Shown: positions 8,553 to 16,441 of the stretch, piece after piece
Layout of the letters: each line of letters starts with the position of its first letter
Position numbering within the stretch: the stretch's first letter is position 1
Position numbers and translations under genes: made by a program
Notes under the pieces: generated by a model
The model's input: the letters and a program-made list of their open reading frames with translations, nothing else
Databases searched by the model: none
What the model was told of the DNA's origin: nothing
NCBI GenBank assembly: GCA_964469505.1
Contig: CAYXZO010000001.1
Span: 1-64,000, forward strand
Source: CAYXZO01 sp964469505
GTDB lineage: Bacteria > Fidelibacterota > UBA8477 > JABMPR01
Reading direction: 5' to 3'
Length of the DNA: 64,000 nucleotides

Positions 8553-8654
8553 CCTTACGACTAAAGTGATGTTGCCTGGTGAGACAACATGTATTTGCTT
8601 ATGTAAAAAATTGCTTGTTCACGCTTTCTAACAAGAGTATATTGGTCACGATTG

Positions 8655-8714
8655 ACAGGGACATGCTTCTGGTTGTCTCCCCCGCTTCCAGAAAACGCAG
8701 TGTCCCTGTTTTCT
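8655..8714 (+). terminator. Hairpin terminator after the symporter
   Basis: ACAGGGACA (8655-8663) pairs with TGTCCCTGT (8701-8709). Inside the loop a second stem forms from TTCTGG and CCAGAA. The structure is followed by TTTCTTTC on the plus strand. The opposite strand lacks a U-tract, so this serves the symporter transcript. Confidence 0.6.
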
Positions 8715-8803
8715 TTCTATCCCCTAATGCCAAATAAACGAAATGCCCCGCCTGCTTAATATCCGTCAGGCGTTTGGGTGAACTTATTTTAGAACCGGAT
8801 AAA

Positions 8804-9199
8804 CTAGCTATTATTGGAAGTCTGATCCGAAGCTACCGGGGTATCGGTATCCTCTTTTTCCTCGGGGAGCACGTCACTTTCCCGGTCAACTATCTTAAAA
8901 ATGCCTTCCAGCTTAGAGATTTTGATCAGGCTTCGGATCCGCGGTTGGGGATCTACCAGATAGCAAACCCCACCTTTTAAATCGCATTGGCGCTTGGCAA
9001 AAAGAAGCCCGCCCAATCCGGTGCTATCCAGCAAACGCACATTCTGCAGATTGATGGCAATATTCTTGATCTTGGGCTCAGCTTCAGTAATGGCCAACAT
9101 TACATCCCGTTTGAATTGCTTAACCCCACGAACGTCGAAAATGGTGTCTTTCACTCTGACTAACAAGACGTCACCATGCAGCTCCGTCTCAAACTTCAT
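8804..9199 (-). CDS. STAS-domain protein, anti-sigma factor antagonist type
   Basis: A 131-aa protein with a STAS domain (about 1-105) and an acidic, Asp/Thr/Ser-rich tail. The phosphorylatable serine is Ser59 in LLDSTGLGGLL, the SpoIIAA/RsbV signature. Such proteins bind an anti-sigma kinase when unphosphorylated and so release a sigma factor or other partner. No HATPase kinase or PP2C phosphatase is next to it, so the partner is elsewhere. ATG is preceded by GAGGAG. The gene stands alone, facing the symporter and diverging from the acyltransferase fusion gene. Confidence 0.85.
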   Translation of the reverse strand: MKFETELHGDVLLVRVKDTIFDVRGVKQFKRDVMLAITEAEPKIKNIAINLQNVRLLDSTGLGGLLFAKRQCDLKGGVCYLVDPQPRIRSLIKISKLEGIFKIVDRESDVLPEEKEDTDTPVASDQTSNNS

Positions 9200-9443
9200 G
9201 CCCTACTCCTCTGAGAATTCGTTAGGCTCACTGCCTTTACGTTAGAAAGGACCCGATCTGAATCCTCCGGATTGACAGCACCGTCGTATTGTCCGGCCGG
9301 TATTTTAATATACCCGAAGGTCGATTTTGTTCCAAAGCAATTCACGGCTTATTCCTGCCTCTAGCATTTAAATTTCTACCGCAAGCACCGGGGAAATTCA
9401 AGAAAAATCGTTACCTGAAAAATCGTAGATTGTATGTTAAGCC

Positions 9444-11099
9444 ATGCATTTCAAGAAGCTTTGGGCCAAGATCGGGGTAGAGCAAATTTTATTCCTGATC
9501 CTCCTCCCTTTCGGCATCCGGAGCCTGTTGTTGAGTATCTCTCCGTACCATCCGCCTGGCTGGATTAGACAAGCGACAGGCGGGATTATTTTGCTATCAG
9601 GATTAATTGTACAGTGGCGTGCGTTGATCGATCTGGTCCATTACAGTCATGGTTTTCTGCTGCTTAGGGCTCCTCGTTTCCTGGCCCGAATTGGTTTTTA
9701 TGCCCGTAATCGACATCCCTGGAGTTGGGGATGGCTAATTTACCTTACCGGTTTTTTACTACTGGCACCGATTCCCAGCCTCCATATAGTTGCAACAATT
9801 CTCTGTCTTTTGCTGGTATTCCGCTTTTGGTGGGGTCTGGAAGAGAAAAAGCTAGCCCGTAAGTTTGGAGAAGCTTATCAGGAATATCGCGATCGAGTGC
9901 CCCTATGGTATTGGAATTTCACCAATCCCGAACGTCTGGTAGCTCCCTTCGTTCAGCAAGTAACCTGGTTGGCAAGTCTCTTATACTTCCGGTGGAATTA
10001 CCACCTGACTGTCTCCGGTATTGAAAATATTCCGGCCAAAGGGCCTTTCTACATCATTGCTTTTCACGGATGTTATTTTGATCCCTTTCTATTCGGTGTT
10101 TTCGTTCCACACCAGATCCATTTTGTCACTACTTCTGATGTTTACACTCATCCATTTTTAAGATTTGCCCTACACAATCTCAGTACAATTCCTTTACGGC
10201 GCCATTACCCTGATCTCCCCGCTTTAAGGCGGGTATTGCAACTGCTGCATCGAGGAGGTGTGGTGGGCATTTTTCCCGAGGGGGGTAGAACCATAGATGG
10301 AACTCCCCAACCAATAGTCAAAGAAACGCTACGATTACTGAAAAAACCTGGTGTACCTTTGCTGCCCGTCAGGCTGTTTGGTACTTATGAAATCTGGCCT
10401 CGCTGGGCCCCTAATAGACGACGTGGTAAAGTGCGAGTCCAGTTCTTGCCGCCCTTGCCCCCCGCGTCTCCCGGTGAAAGTCTAGACGAATTCAACTCCC
10501 GCATTGAAAGAGCCATCTTCGACTTACCTGAGTGCTGCTTCCCGGTGAAATCAGCTCGGAGAGCAGAAAAAATCGAAATTCTGCTCTGGGCCTGTCCCCA
10601 TTGCAATACACCATACAGCCTGCGAGGCAGGCGTAACCACATCAAATGCTCTCATTGTGGCTCTTTCTGGTTTCTAAGCCAGAATTACCATTTAGAAAAG
10701 CCCGGCGAAGCGCCTCTTCCCTTGATCGATGCGGTCAAGAAAATCAGGTCATCCGTTACTCCCCTCAAGGAGCAAATACAGTTGCCCTGGCTAAAACCCC
10801 AGGAAAAGCTCTACATCCGGGTAGAGCGGGTGACTTTACGCATAGATGATCAAGCGGAGTTAAGTCGTCCGGCCGTGCTCGTCTTGACCAGTTCAAGAAT
10901 TGCATTTGGCAAAGGGAAAAGGTGGACTTTTTTTGACCTGGGGGCAATACGAGTCTTCACTATCGATTTTCAGAACAGCATTTCCTTGGGATATCGTGAC
11001 CGTCGCTGGCGCTTTTACTTACCTTCCCCGGAACAACCTCAACGGTGGTTGGATACCTACAATGTTCTTGTTTCCAATGTGAATCAACTTAGCAACTGA
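9444..11099 (+). CDS. Fusion: ICMT/PEMT-like membrane domain + PlsC acyltransferase + zinc ribbon + C-terminal domain
   Basis: A 551-aa protein with an unusual order of modules. Residues 10-155 hold about four membrane segments and two marks of isoprenylcysteine/phospholipid methyltransferases: RNRHPWSWGW near 88, and an EEKKLARKFGEAYQEYRDRVP-like stretch at 133-153. Residues 170-345 are a PlsC-type glycerolipid acyltransferase with His208-x4-Asp213 (HGCYFD) and FPEGGRT (277-283). Residues 384-405 form a zinc ribbon (C384, C387, C402, C405). The last 120 residues look like a beta-rich, perhaps PH-like, domain. It probably acylates lysophosphatidate or a related lipid. It precedes a fused fatty-acid kinase and plsY on the same strand, which supports phospholipid synthesis. 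There is no clear RBS before the ATG. Confidence 0.8.
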   Translation: MHFKKLWAKIGVEQILFLILLPFGIRSLLLSISPYHPPGWIRQATGGIILLSGLIVQWRALIDLVHYSHGFLLLRAPRFLARIGFYARNRHPWSWGWLIYLTGFLLLAPIPSLHIVATILCLLLVFRFWWGLEEKKLARKFGEAYQEYRDRVPLWYWNFTNPERLVAPFVQQVTWLASLLYFRWNYHLTVSGIENIPAKGPFYIIAFHGCYFDPFLFGVFVPHQIHFVTTSDVYTHPFLRFALHNLSTIPLRRHYPDLPALRRVLQLLHRGGVVGIFPEGGRTIDGTPQPIVKETLRLLKKPGVPLLPVRLFGTYEIWPRWAPNRRRGKVRVQFLPPLPPASPGESLDEFNSRIERAIFDLPECCFPVKSARRAEKIEILLWACPHCNTPYSLRGRRNHIKCSHCGSFWFLSQNYHLEKPGEAPLPLIDAVKKIRSSVTPLKEQIQLPWLKPQEKLYIRVERVTLRIDDQAELSRPAVLVLTSSRIAFGKGKRWTFFDLGAIRVFTIDFQNSISLGYRDRRWRFYLPSPEQPQRWLDTYNVLVSNVNQLSN

Positions 11100-11190
11100 T
11101 TGCTCGAAGCTACCAACATCCACCGCTAAGCATCTTTCATTTAGTCCTCAGGCTGATTATTTTGTACCCACAACAGAAAGGGACGAATCT

Positions 11191-12975
11191 TTGGCTATCA
11201 ACTATCTGGATGGTTACAGATTATTGAGAGTTTTGCGCGCCGGTACCGGTGCCGTATGCCACCAGCAGAAACATCTCAACAAAATCAACGTTTTTCCCGT
11301 TGCCGATGGCGATACTGGCACTAATCTGGTATTCACTCTCACGGGCATCTTAAGACAATTGGAGGCTAACCCCACTCCCCACCTGGGGCAATTGGCCGGC
11401 AAGCTGGCTGACGCCGCTTTGGAGCACGCCAAGGGAAATTCAGGCGTAATTATGGCGCAGTTCTTTTATGGCCTGGCCAATAAATTTGTCAATTCGGCTC
11501 GGATTTCCCTCCAACAATTTGCGGAAGCCACTCAACACGCGGTACGGGAAGCCTACGGAGCCCTGGCCAATCCACAGGAAGGAACTTTGTTGACCGTGCT
11601 ACGCCATTGGTCAATTGCTCTCGAACGGGCGGCTCAAGGATGTTCTGATTTCAAAGAAGCCATTGAACATTCGTTATCCTCAGCCCAGCAGGCTTTGGCA
11701 GACACCCCCAAACAATTGGCAGTTCTTCAAAAAGCAGGGGTGGTGGATGCAGCCGGTAAGGGCTTTGTAGTGTTTATGGAGGGGATTCAAGACTTTATCC
11801 GCAAAGGGAAACTCCAATTGGCTGAGGCGGTCTTGGCGTTACAAACACCGGAAGCTGAGGATACCCATGATGTCCCCAGTGATTTGACGCAGCGTTACTG
11901 TACGGAATTCTTGCTTACGAATTGCCAGATGGAAAGAACCGAGCTGATGCAGCTCTTAAATCGTTACGGAGACAGTACGGTTGTCACCGGGGGCGTACCG
12001 CGCTACAAAGTTCATCTACACACCAATCACCCCGGAGCTCTGGTAAAAGAATTTTACGCCCGGGGAGTAGAAATAGAACAGAAGATAGATGATATGTATT
12101 TACAACAGCTTTGCGTGGCAAGTTCGGATCGACTGGCCATTGCCGTTGATTCCGGCTGTGATTTGCCACCTGAGCTGATGGAAGAAAAACGCATCTATAT
12201 GCTGCCCTTAAGGCTGCATTTCGGTGATGAGGAATACCTGGACAAGGTTACGTTGACTGAAGATGAGTTTTATGACAAACTACGATCTAGTTCTGTTCAC
12301 CCTCAGACTTCTCAACCCCCACCCGGCCGGTTTAAGCGTTTCTTCTCCATTTTAGCCGATCACCACGAGGAATTGCTGGCAATTCATGTTCCTGGGCGAC
12401 TCAGTGGTACCTTGCAGAATGCCGTCAAGGCCATGGAAGGGCTGCAGGTACGCCGTTCCCAAGCTTTCGACAGCCTTAGCTTATCGGTGGGAATTGGTCT
12501 TTTAGCTCTGGAGGCGGCGGAAAAAAGGGATGAAGGATATGATTTGTCGCAAGTGGTGGAACACCTGAAAAAAGTACAGCAGAAGCTTCACACTTACATC
12601 GCTTTCGATACGCTGGATGCCGCCTTACGGGGGGGGCGGGTCAGTGTACAAAAGAAATGGCTCTTGGATATGTTAAATCTTAACCCGGTTATGCAGCTTA
12701 CGCCCAAAGGAGAGATTGGCCTGACGGGAGTCACTTTCGGCAAGCAGAAGAAATTCAAGAAATTCGAGCAATTTTTGATTCGTCGCCTTAAAGGTAAACG
12801 GTTCAAGAGGATTGGGGTGGCCCACGCCTCTAATCCTATGGTAGCCAAGCAGCTAGAACGGGGTTTTCGCGCTGAATTCCCGGAAGCGGAGATAATCACA
12901 GCCAAAGTTAGCGCAGTTCTGGGGGTCCACGGTGGTTTAGGTGCCATCGGCGTTGCCTTTCAGGAGGTGGAATAA
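11191..12975 (+). CDS. Fused fatty acid kinase: DAK2 (FakA-like) + DegV (FakB-like)
   Basis: A 594-aa single chain combining both parts of the fatty acid kinase system, which phosphorylates protein-bound fatty acid to acyl-phosphate. Residues 10-205 are the DAK2/DhaL kinase domain, with FPVADGDTGTN (35-45, Mg/ATP site) and GNSGVI (82-87). Residues about 230-308 match the FakA middle domain (YCTEFLL, HLHTNHPG). Residues 314-592 are a DegV fatty-acid-binding domain with VDSGCDLP, TSQPPPGRF, RLSGTLQNA and a RGGRVS motif. The start is TTG with AGAAAGGG upstream, and no ATG fits. It lies 12 nt before plsY, which consumes acyl-phosphate, so the pathway assignment is strong. Confidence 0.85.
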   Translation: MAINYLDGYRLLRVLRAGTGAVCHQQKHLNKINVFPVADGDTGTNLVFTLTGILRQLEANPTPHLGQLAGKLADAALEHAKGNSGVIMAQFFYGLANKFVNSARISLQQFAEATQHAVREAYGALANPQEGTLLTVLRHWSIALERAAQGCSDFKEAIEHSLSSAQQALADTPKQLAVLQKAGVVDAAGKGFVVFMEGIQDFIRKGKLQLAEAVLALQTPEAEDTHDVPSDLTQRYCTEFLLTNCQMERTELMQLLNRYGDSTVVTGGVPRYKVHLHTNHPGALVKEFYARGVEIEQKIDDMYLQQLCVASSDRLAIAVDSGCDLPPELMEEKRIYMLPLRLHFGDEEYLDKVTLTEDEFYDKLRSSSVHPQTSQPPPGRFKRFFSILADHHEELLAIHVPGRLSGTLQNAVKAMEGLQVRRSQAFDSLSLSVGIGLLALEAAEKRDEGYDLSQVVEHLKKVQQKLHTYIAFDTLDAALRGGRVSVQKKWLLDMLNLNPVMQLTPKGEIGLTGVTFGKQKKFKKFEQFLIRRLKGKRFKRIGVAHASNPMVAKQLERGFRAEFPEAEIITAKVSAVLGVHGGLGAIGVAFQEVE

Positions 12976-12987
12976 AGGAGTTCGTCC

Positions 12988-13653
12988 ATGGTACTCATTG
13001 GATTCATAATAGTTGGTTACCTCTTAGGGTCTTTCCCCACCAGCATCATTATCTCACGCCTGGTTTATCACACCGATATCCGTCAGCACGGTTCTGGGAA
13101 TGCCGGGGCTACCAACGTTTTTCGAACTTTCGGGTGGAAACCGGCCCTGGTGGTAATGTTGGTGGATGTCTTTAAAGGTTGGTTACCCACTTATGCAGCT
13201 GGACATCTCTTTCCCTCGACGGCCAACGGTTGGGCTGCCAATGGCGACCTGAGAATGATCCTGGCGGGATTTGCGGCGGTGCTGGGACACACTTTCACCA
13301 TCTTCGCCGGTTTTAAAGGCGGCAAAGGCGTGGGAACTGCTGCGGGAATGCTTATAGCTCTATATCCTATCGCCCTACCTCTCTGTATTTTGGTTTTCGT
13401 TGGAACATTGGTCACGACTGGCATAGTTTCGCTCGGATCGATTCTAGCTGCCTTTAGCCTTCCCATTTTTCTGTTTCTAATCGGTAAACTCTGGCCGACT
13501 CAAGAGGCCTCCACGACCTTGAAGACTTTTGCTATCCTGGTTCCCTTTTTCATCCTCTACACCCATCGTAGTAACCTAAAACGCCTATTTCAAGGCACTG
13601 AAAACCGCTTCGAAAAAGCTATAATCTTTAAAAGAAACCGAAACTCCCTTTAG
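12988..13653 (+). CDS. plsY: Acyl-phosphate:glycerol-3-phosphate acyltransferase
   Basis: PlsY transfers the acyl group from acyl-phosphate to the sn-1 position of glycerol-3-phosphate, the first committed step of phospholipid synthesis in most bacteria. The 221-aa protein has about five to seven membrane segments and both signature loops: GSGNAGATNVFR (about 36-47) and FAGFKGGKGVGTAAG (about 109-123). The ATG follows AAAGGAG at ideal spacing. The fused fatty acid kinase immediately upstream supplies acyl-phosphate. An AT-rich hairpin follows about 35 nt downstream. Confidence 0.95.
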   Translation: MVLIGFIIVGYLLGSFPTSIIISRLVYHTDIRQHGSGNAGATNVFRTFGWKPALVVMLVDVFKGWLPTYAAGHLFPSTANGWAANGDLRMILAGFAAVLGHTFTIFAGFKGGKGVGTAAGMLIALYPIALPLCILVFVGTLVTTGIVSLGSILAAFSLPIFLFLIGKLWPTQEASTTLKTFAILVPFFILYTHRSNLKRLFQGTENRFEKAIIFKRNRNSL

Positions 13654-13687
13654 GCGGGAACTCTCCCATCGAGGATACCGCGAAGTT

Positions 13688-13739
13688 TTCTAAATAAATG
13701 ACAATCATGATAGTTAAATAGCCATTTAGAAGTTTTTTT
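13688..13739 (+). terminator. Possible weak terminator after plsY
   Basis: TTCTAAAT (13688-13695) can pair with ATTTAGAA (13724-13731), and a run of seven T follows (13733-13739). The loop is long (28 nt) and the stem AU-rich, so termination may be partial. Confidence 0.35.
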
Positions 13740-13765
13740 AATAACCGTGGAAAAGGAGCAAGACT

Positions 13766-14266
13766 ATGGGGACCAAAGGAATTGCAATTGTTGGCATGGA
13801 GGTCCAGGAGCTACTGGAGCATCTCAATCGAGCCTTTGCCGACGAGTGGTTAGCCTACTATCAATACTGGCTGGGGGCAAAGATTATCAAAGGCCCCATG
13901 AAAGAAGCAGTAATTGCTGAGCTGTTGCAACATGCAGCTGATGAATTGCGCCACGCGGATATGCTAACAAATCGCATAATTCAGCTCGGCGGCACCCCTA
14001 TTCTTGAGCCCCGGCTGTGGTATGATCTTTCCCAGTGCGGTTATGAAATTCCCTCGGAACCCACGGTAAAGAAGCTATTGGAACAAAACATCGCCGGTGA
14101 GCAATGTGCCATTGGGGTTTACAAAAAATTAGTTGATCTCACCCGAGACTCTGATCCTGTCACATATAACATGGTGCTTCAGATTCTTCAAGACGAGGTC
14201 GAGCACGAAGAGGACTTACAGTCGCAGTTAGAAGATTATGAAACGATGATGACTCCTCACCGTTAG
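13766..14266 (+). CDS. Ferritin-like diiron protein, thioferritin (DPS-like) type
   Basis: A 166-aa four-helix ferritin-like protein that probably oxidises and stores iron and protects from peroxide in the cytoplasm. Diiron ligands are placed as expected: Glu27 (EWLAYYQY), Glu60 and His63 (ELRH), Glu112 (GEQC), Glu144 and His147 (EVEH). Cys91 and Cys114 are the only cysteines and lie near the ligand helices, matching the cysteine pair that marks DPS-like 'thioferritins' of archaea and anaerobic bacteria. A bacterioferritin is less likely because of the short N-terminal helix region and the cysteines. The ATG follows AAAAGGAG. It faces the TPR gene at 14331. Confidence 0.8.
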   Translation: MGTKGIAIVGMEVQELLEHLNRAFADEWLAYYQYWLGAKIIKGPMKEAVIAELLQHAADELRHADMLTNRIIQLGGTPILEPRLWYDLSQCGYEIPSEPTVKKLLEQNIAGEQCAIGVYKKLVDLTRDSDPVTYNMVLQILQDEVEHEEDLQSQLEDYETMMTPHR

Positions 14267-14330
14267 AGTGAGTTTATATAATAAGGCTATTTTCGGCTAA
14301 ACAGGCTTGTAACTAGACCAATAACAATAA

Positions 14331-15065
14331 TTAAGGGCGGGCATTCCAGAAATTTCGCGCTTTCTGGGCCCGCTTTTTAATAGCGCGAATTTCACGACGG
14401 GCGACGGAGGCGAAGGGGGCGTCGGGTTCTTTTGCCAAAGCCAACCGATACTCCTCTAGCGCCAGCTCGTAGTTGCGAGCATTATGACGATAGTATGCCC
14501 GTCCCAACATGAAATGCGGTAACCCGGCTGAAGGAATCAGTTCCGCCGCCGCCCCAAACCGTAACAGGGCATGCCCTAGAGACTTCCCTTTTCCCTGACG
14601 GTACAAATCATTACCCAATACCATTTGGCGTACAAATTCAGTACGGGGATCTTTCTTATTCAAATCATTCATTTGCTTTAAATCCTTAAAAGCGGCTTGC
14701 CAGCGATCTCGGGACATATCGCCGTAAGCTACTTCAAACCAACACTGGAGCCCTATGGAACGCAGCGAGTCTTCTGTGAAACCAAGATTTTTAGCTTTTT
14801 GGAAATAGTTTTGGGCGGCTTTTATGCGTTTAGTGTAAATGGCTTCTTTATAGAGCCACAATACTACCTTGGGGTTATCAGGGAACCGATCTGCTAGTTG
14901 TTGTAGTTTAACCCAAGCTTCTTGATGGCGTCCAGTCTCTGCAGCTTTAATAGCAGGCTTTAAGTCAGGGCGGCCCGGCAAGACGCAGTGGCTCAAGCTG
15001 ACGAGATAGCCCGACAATAGTAAAATTCGCACAAAAGATGTCGATATTTCACGGCATTTGCTCAT
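14331..15065 (-). CDS. TPR-containing exported protein
   Basis: A 244-aa protein with an N-terminal hydrophobic segment (about 11-26) ending LSHC, a weak lipobox (His at -1 is unusual), so either a lipoprotein or an anchored protein. The rest is helical repeats of TPR type, with clearer units around residues 40-75, 105-135 and 175-215 (AYYRHN..NYELALEEYRLALAKEP). It probably mediates protein contacts in the periplasm. No partner is evident; the neighbour upstream is another small exported protein. Confidence 0.75.
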   Translation of the reverse strand: MSKCREISTSFVRILLLSGYLVSLSHCVLPGRPDLKPAIKAAETGRHQEAWVKLQQLADRFPDNPKVVLWLYKEAIYTKRIKAAQNYFQKAKNLGFTEDSLRSIGLQCWFEVAYGDMSRDRWQAAFKDLKQMNDLNKKDPRTEFVRQMVLGNDLYRQGKGKSLGHALLRFGAAAELIPSAGLPHFMLGRAYYRHNARNYELALEEYRLALAKEPDAPFASVARREIRAIKKRAQKARNFWNARP

Positions 15066-15162
15066 TTGGTTCCCTTTTGGATTTTAAAACAGGTTAAGGA
15101 TATACCTGTTTACAATTGATGACTATTAGGTGAGAGACCTTCTATCTAAATAGAATTGTTTT

Positions 15163-15591
15163 CTAAACCCAGGTAAGACGGGCCATAAAACTGTTCAAGT
15201 CTATATCTCCCGCATACAGACGTTTCACATCCGAAGCATCAGCTATAGCAGAAATCGAGACCTCTCGCCGATATTGTACCTTGACCACCACATTCACCTG
15301 GTCCACCTGTTCGCCAGAGGTTGCCAGGGCAGCTCCTGCAGCTCCAAATCCCACCAACATGGCCTCATCGAAACGGTTGCGATTAGCGTGCAGAATGATG
15401 AGCAGCTGTAGAATTGTGCGACCACCTTCCCGGTACTCCTTCACCTGAAAATCGTTCATGTCCACATCGTAGTGATACGCTCTGAAATACTTTTGAGCCG
15501 CTTTGTACATGGCATAGGTGTTCTGTCCCTTAACTACGGTAAACGAACCGAGCAGGACTGTGATGAGTAATAGGTGAGAAAGCTTTTTCAC
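15163..15591 (-). CDS. Small secreted protein of unknown function
   Basis: A 142-aa protein starting with GTG after a GGGAGGAA Shine-Dalgarno. It has a clean signal peptide (1-22, cleavage after VKGQ region). The mature part begins with helical Tyr/Ala-rich sequence, then a basic beta segment (EYREGGRTILQLLIIL), an Ala/Gly-rich stretch (about 82-92) and a beta strand pattern VNVVVKVQYRREVSI. No family is recognised. Confidence 0.7.
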   Translation of the reverse strand: MKKLSHLLLITVLLGSFTVVKGQNTYAMYKAAQKYFRAYHYDVDMNDFQVKEYREGGRTILQLLIILHANRNRFDEAMLVGFGAAGAALATSGEQVDQVNVVVKVQYRREVSISAIADASDVKRLYAGDIDLNSFMARLTWV

Positions 15592-15676
15592 GGAAGTTCC
15601 TCCCTGGCTTCAGTTCTGAGTTAATTTCAATTTAATTCATCACCTGGTACAGACAAGCCTCGTCTGCTTCCAGTGA

Positions 15677-16441
15677 TTAAAAAACAACTAACTTTCCCTG
15701 CCAGAACTCCGTCTCACTTTGGAGTTGCCAAAGATAAATCCCCGCCGGCACATCGTTAAGAAAGAAGTGAACCGACGTGGAACTCGTCCCAAGTAGTCTT
15801 AGCTGGGGAGCTCTAATCTGCCGGCCGCGAATATCGAAAAGGTTGAACCTAGGTGCAGTAATGGATCTGCCCCCCCAGTGAATCGTGAAATTACCTCGAC
15901 CTGGATTGGGACTCACCTTGATAATCGTCGCGGAAGCGACGGTGTTCCCGAACACTGCCATAGTCGAAAGCGCCAGGCAAGTATCACGAGCGATGACGGG
16001 GAATGTGCTAGTCCCCGCCCCGGAAATCATCACAAACCCAAACTGAAAGGAATAACAAGAGGGCGCGGCTCCGTCGGGAAGAAAAACAAATTCCAGCACA
16101 TCTCCTGATCCAGCCGGAAGCTCAGCGCCCACCAGGCTAGTGAGCAACACACGCAGATGACTACCATTGAATAAAGTGTCCGCTAAAATCAATCCAGCAC
16201 TACGGGAGGTAGGGCGAGTTTCAAGATAAGTAAGTTCCGTCGGTAAAGGGGTCAGGTTTAGCTCGAGCCCTCTCACAGCAATCGGATTGCTTACATCCAA
16301 GCCCACGCGCAGGGTATCAGGTGTGCTGTTCTCCGCCCAATGGAGAGTCACCCGCACCGTGTCCTGAGCCCAAATGGAACTCCCCAGCAACAGTCCCAGC
16401 CAGCTCAACCGCATGATTTTAATCCAGCGCACTGACTTCAT
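15677..16441 (-). CDS. T9SS-sorted secreted protein with cohesin-like N-terminal domain
   Basis: A 254-aa exported protein. Residues 1-26 are a signal peptide ending SSIWAQ. Residues about 27-155 are beta-rich and resemble a cohesin-type domain (VRVGL, VRGLELNL, LPAGSGDVLEFVF patterns). Residues about 175-254 are a Por/Type IX secretion C-terminal sorting domain: VSPNPGRGNF, FNLFDIRGRQI, VPAGIYLWQL, KLVVF. Such domains direct transport across the outer membrane and attachment or release in FCB bacteria. The start overlaps the hutI stop by 4 nt (ATGA), so it is coupled to a cytoplasmic histidine-degradation enzyme, which is odd. The cargo function is unknown. Confidence 0.8.
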   Translation of the reverse strand: MKSVRWIKIMRLSWLGLLLGSSIWAQDTVRVTLHWAENSTPDTLRVGLDVSNPIAVRGLELNLTPLPTELTYLETRPTSRSAGLILADTLFNGSHLRVLLTSLVGAELPAGSGDVLEFVFLPDGAAPSCYSFQFGFVMISGAGTSTFPVIARDTCLALSTMAVFGNTVASATIIKVSPNPGRGNFTIHWGGRSITAPRFNLFDIRGRQIRAPQLRLLGTSSTSVHFFLNDVPAGIYLWQLQSETEFWQGKLVVF

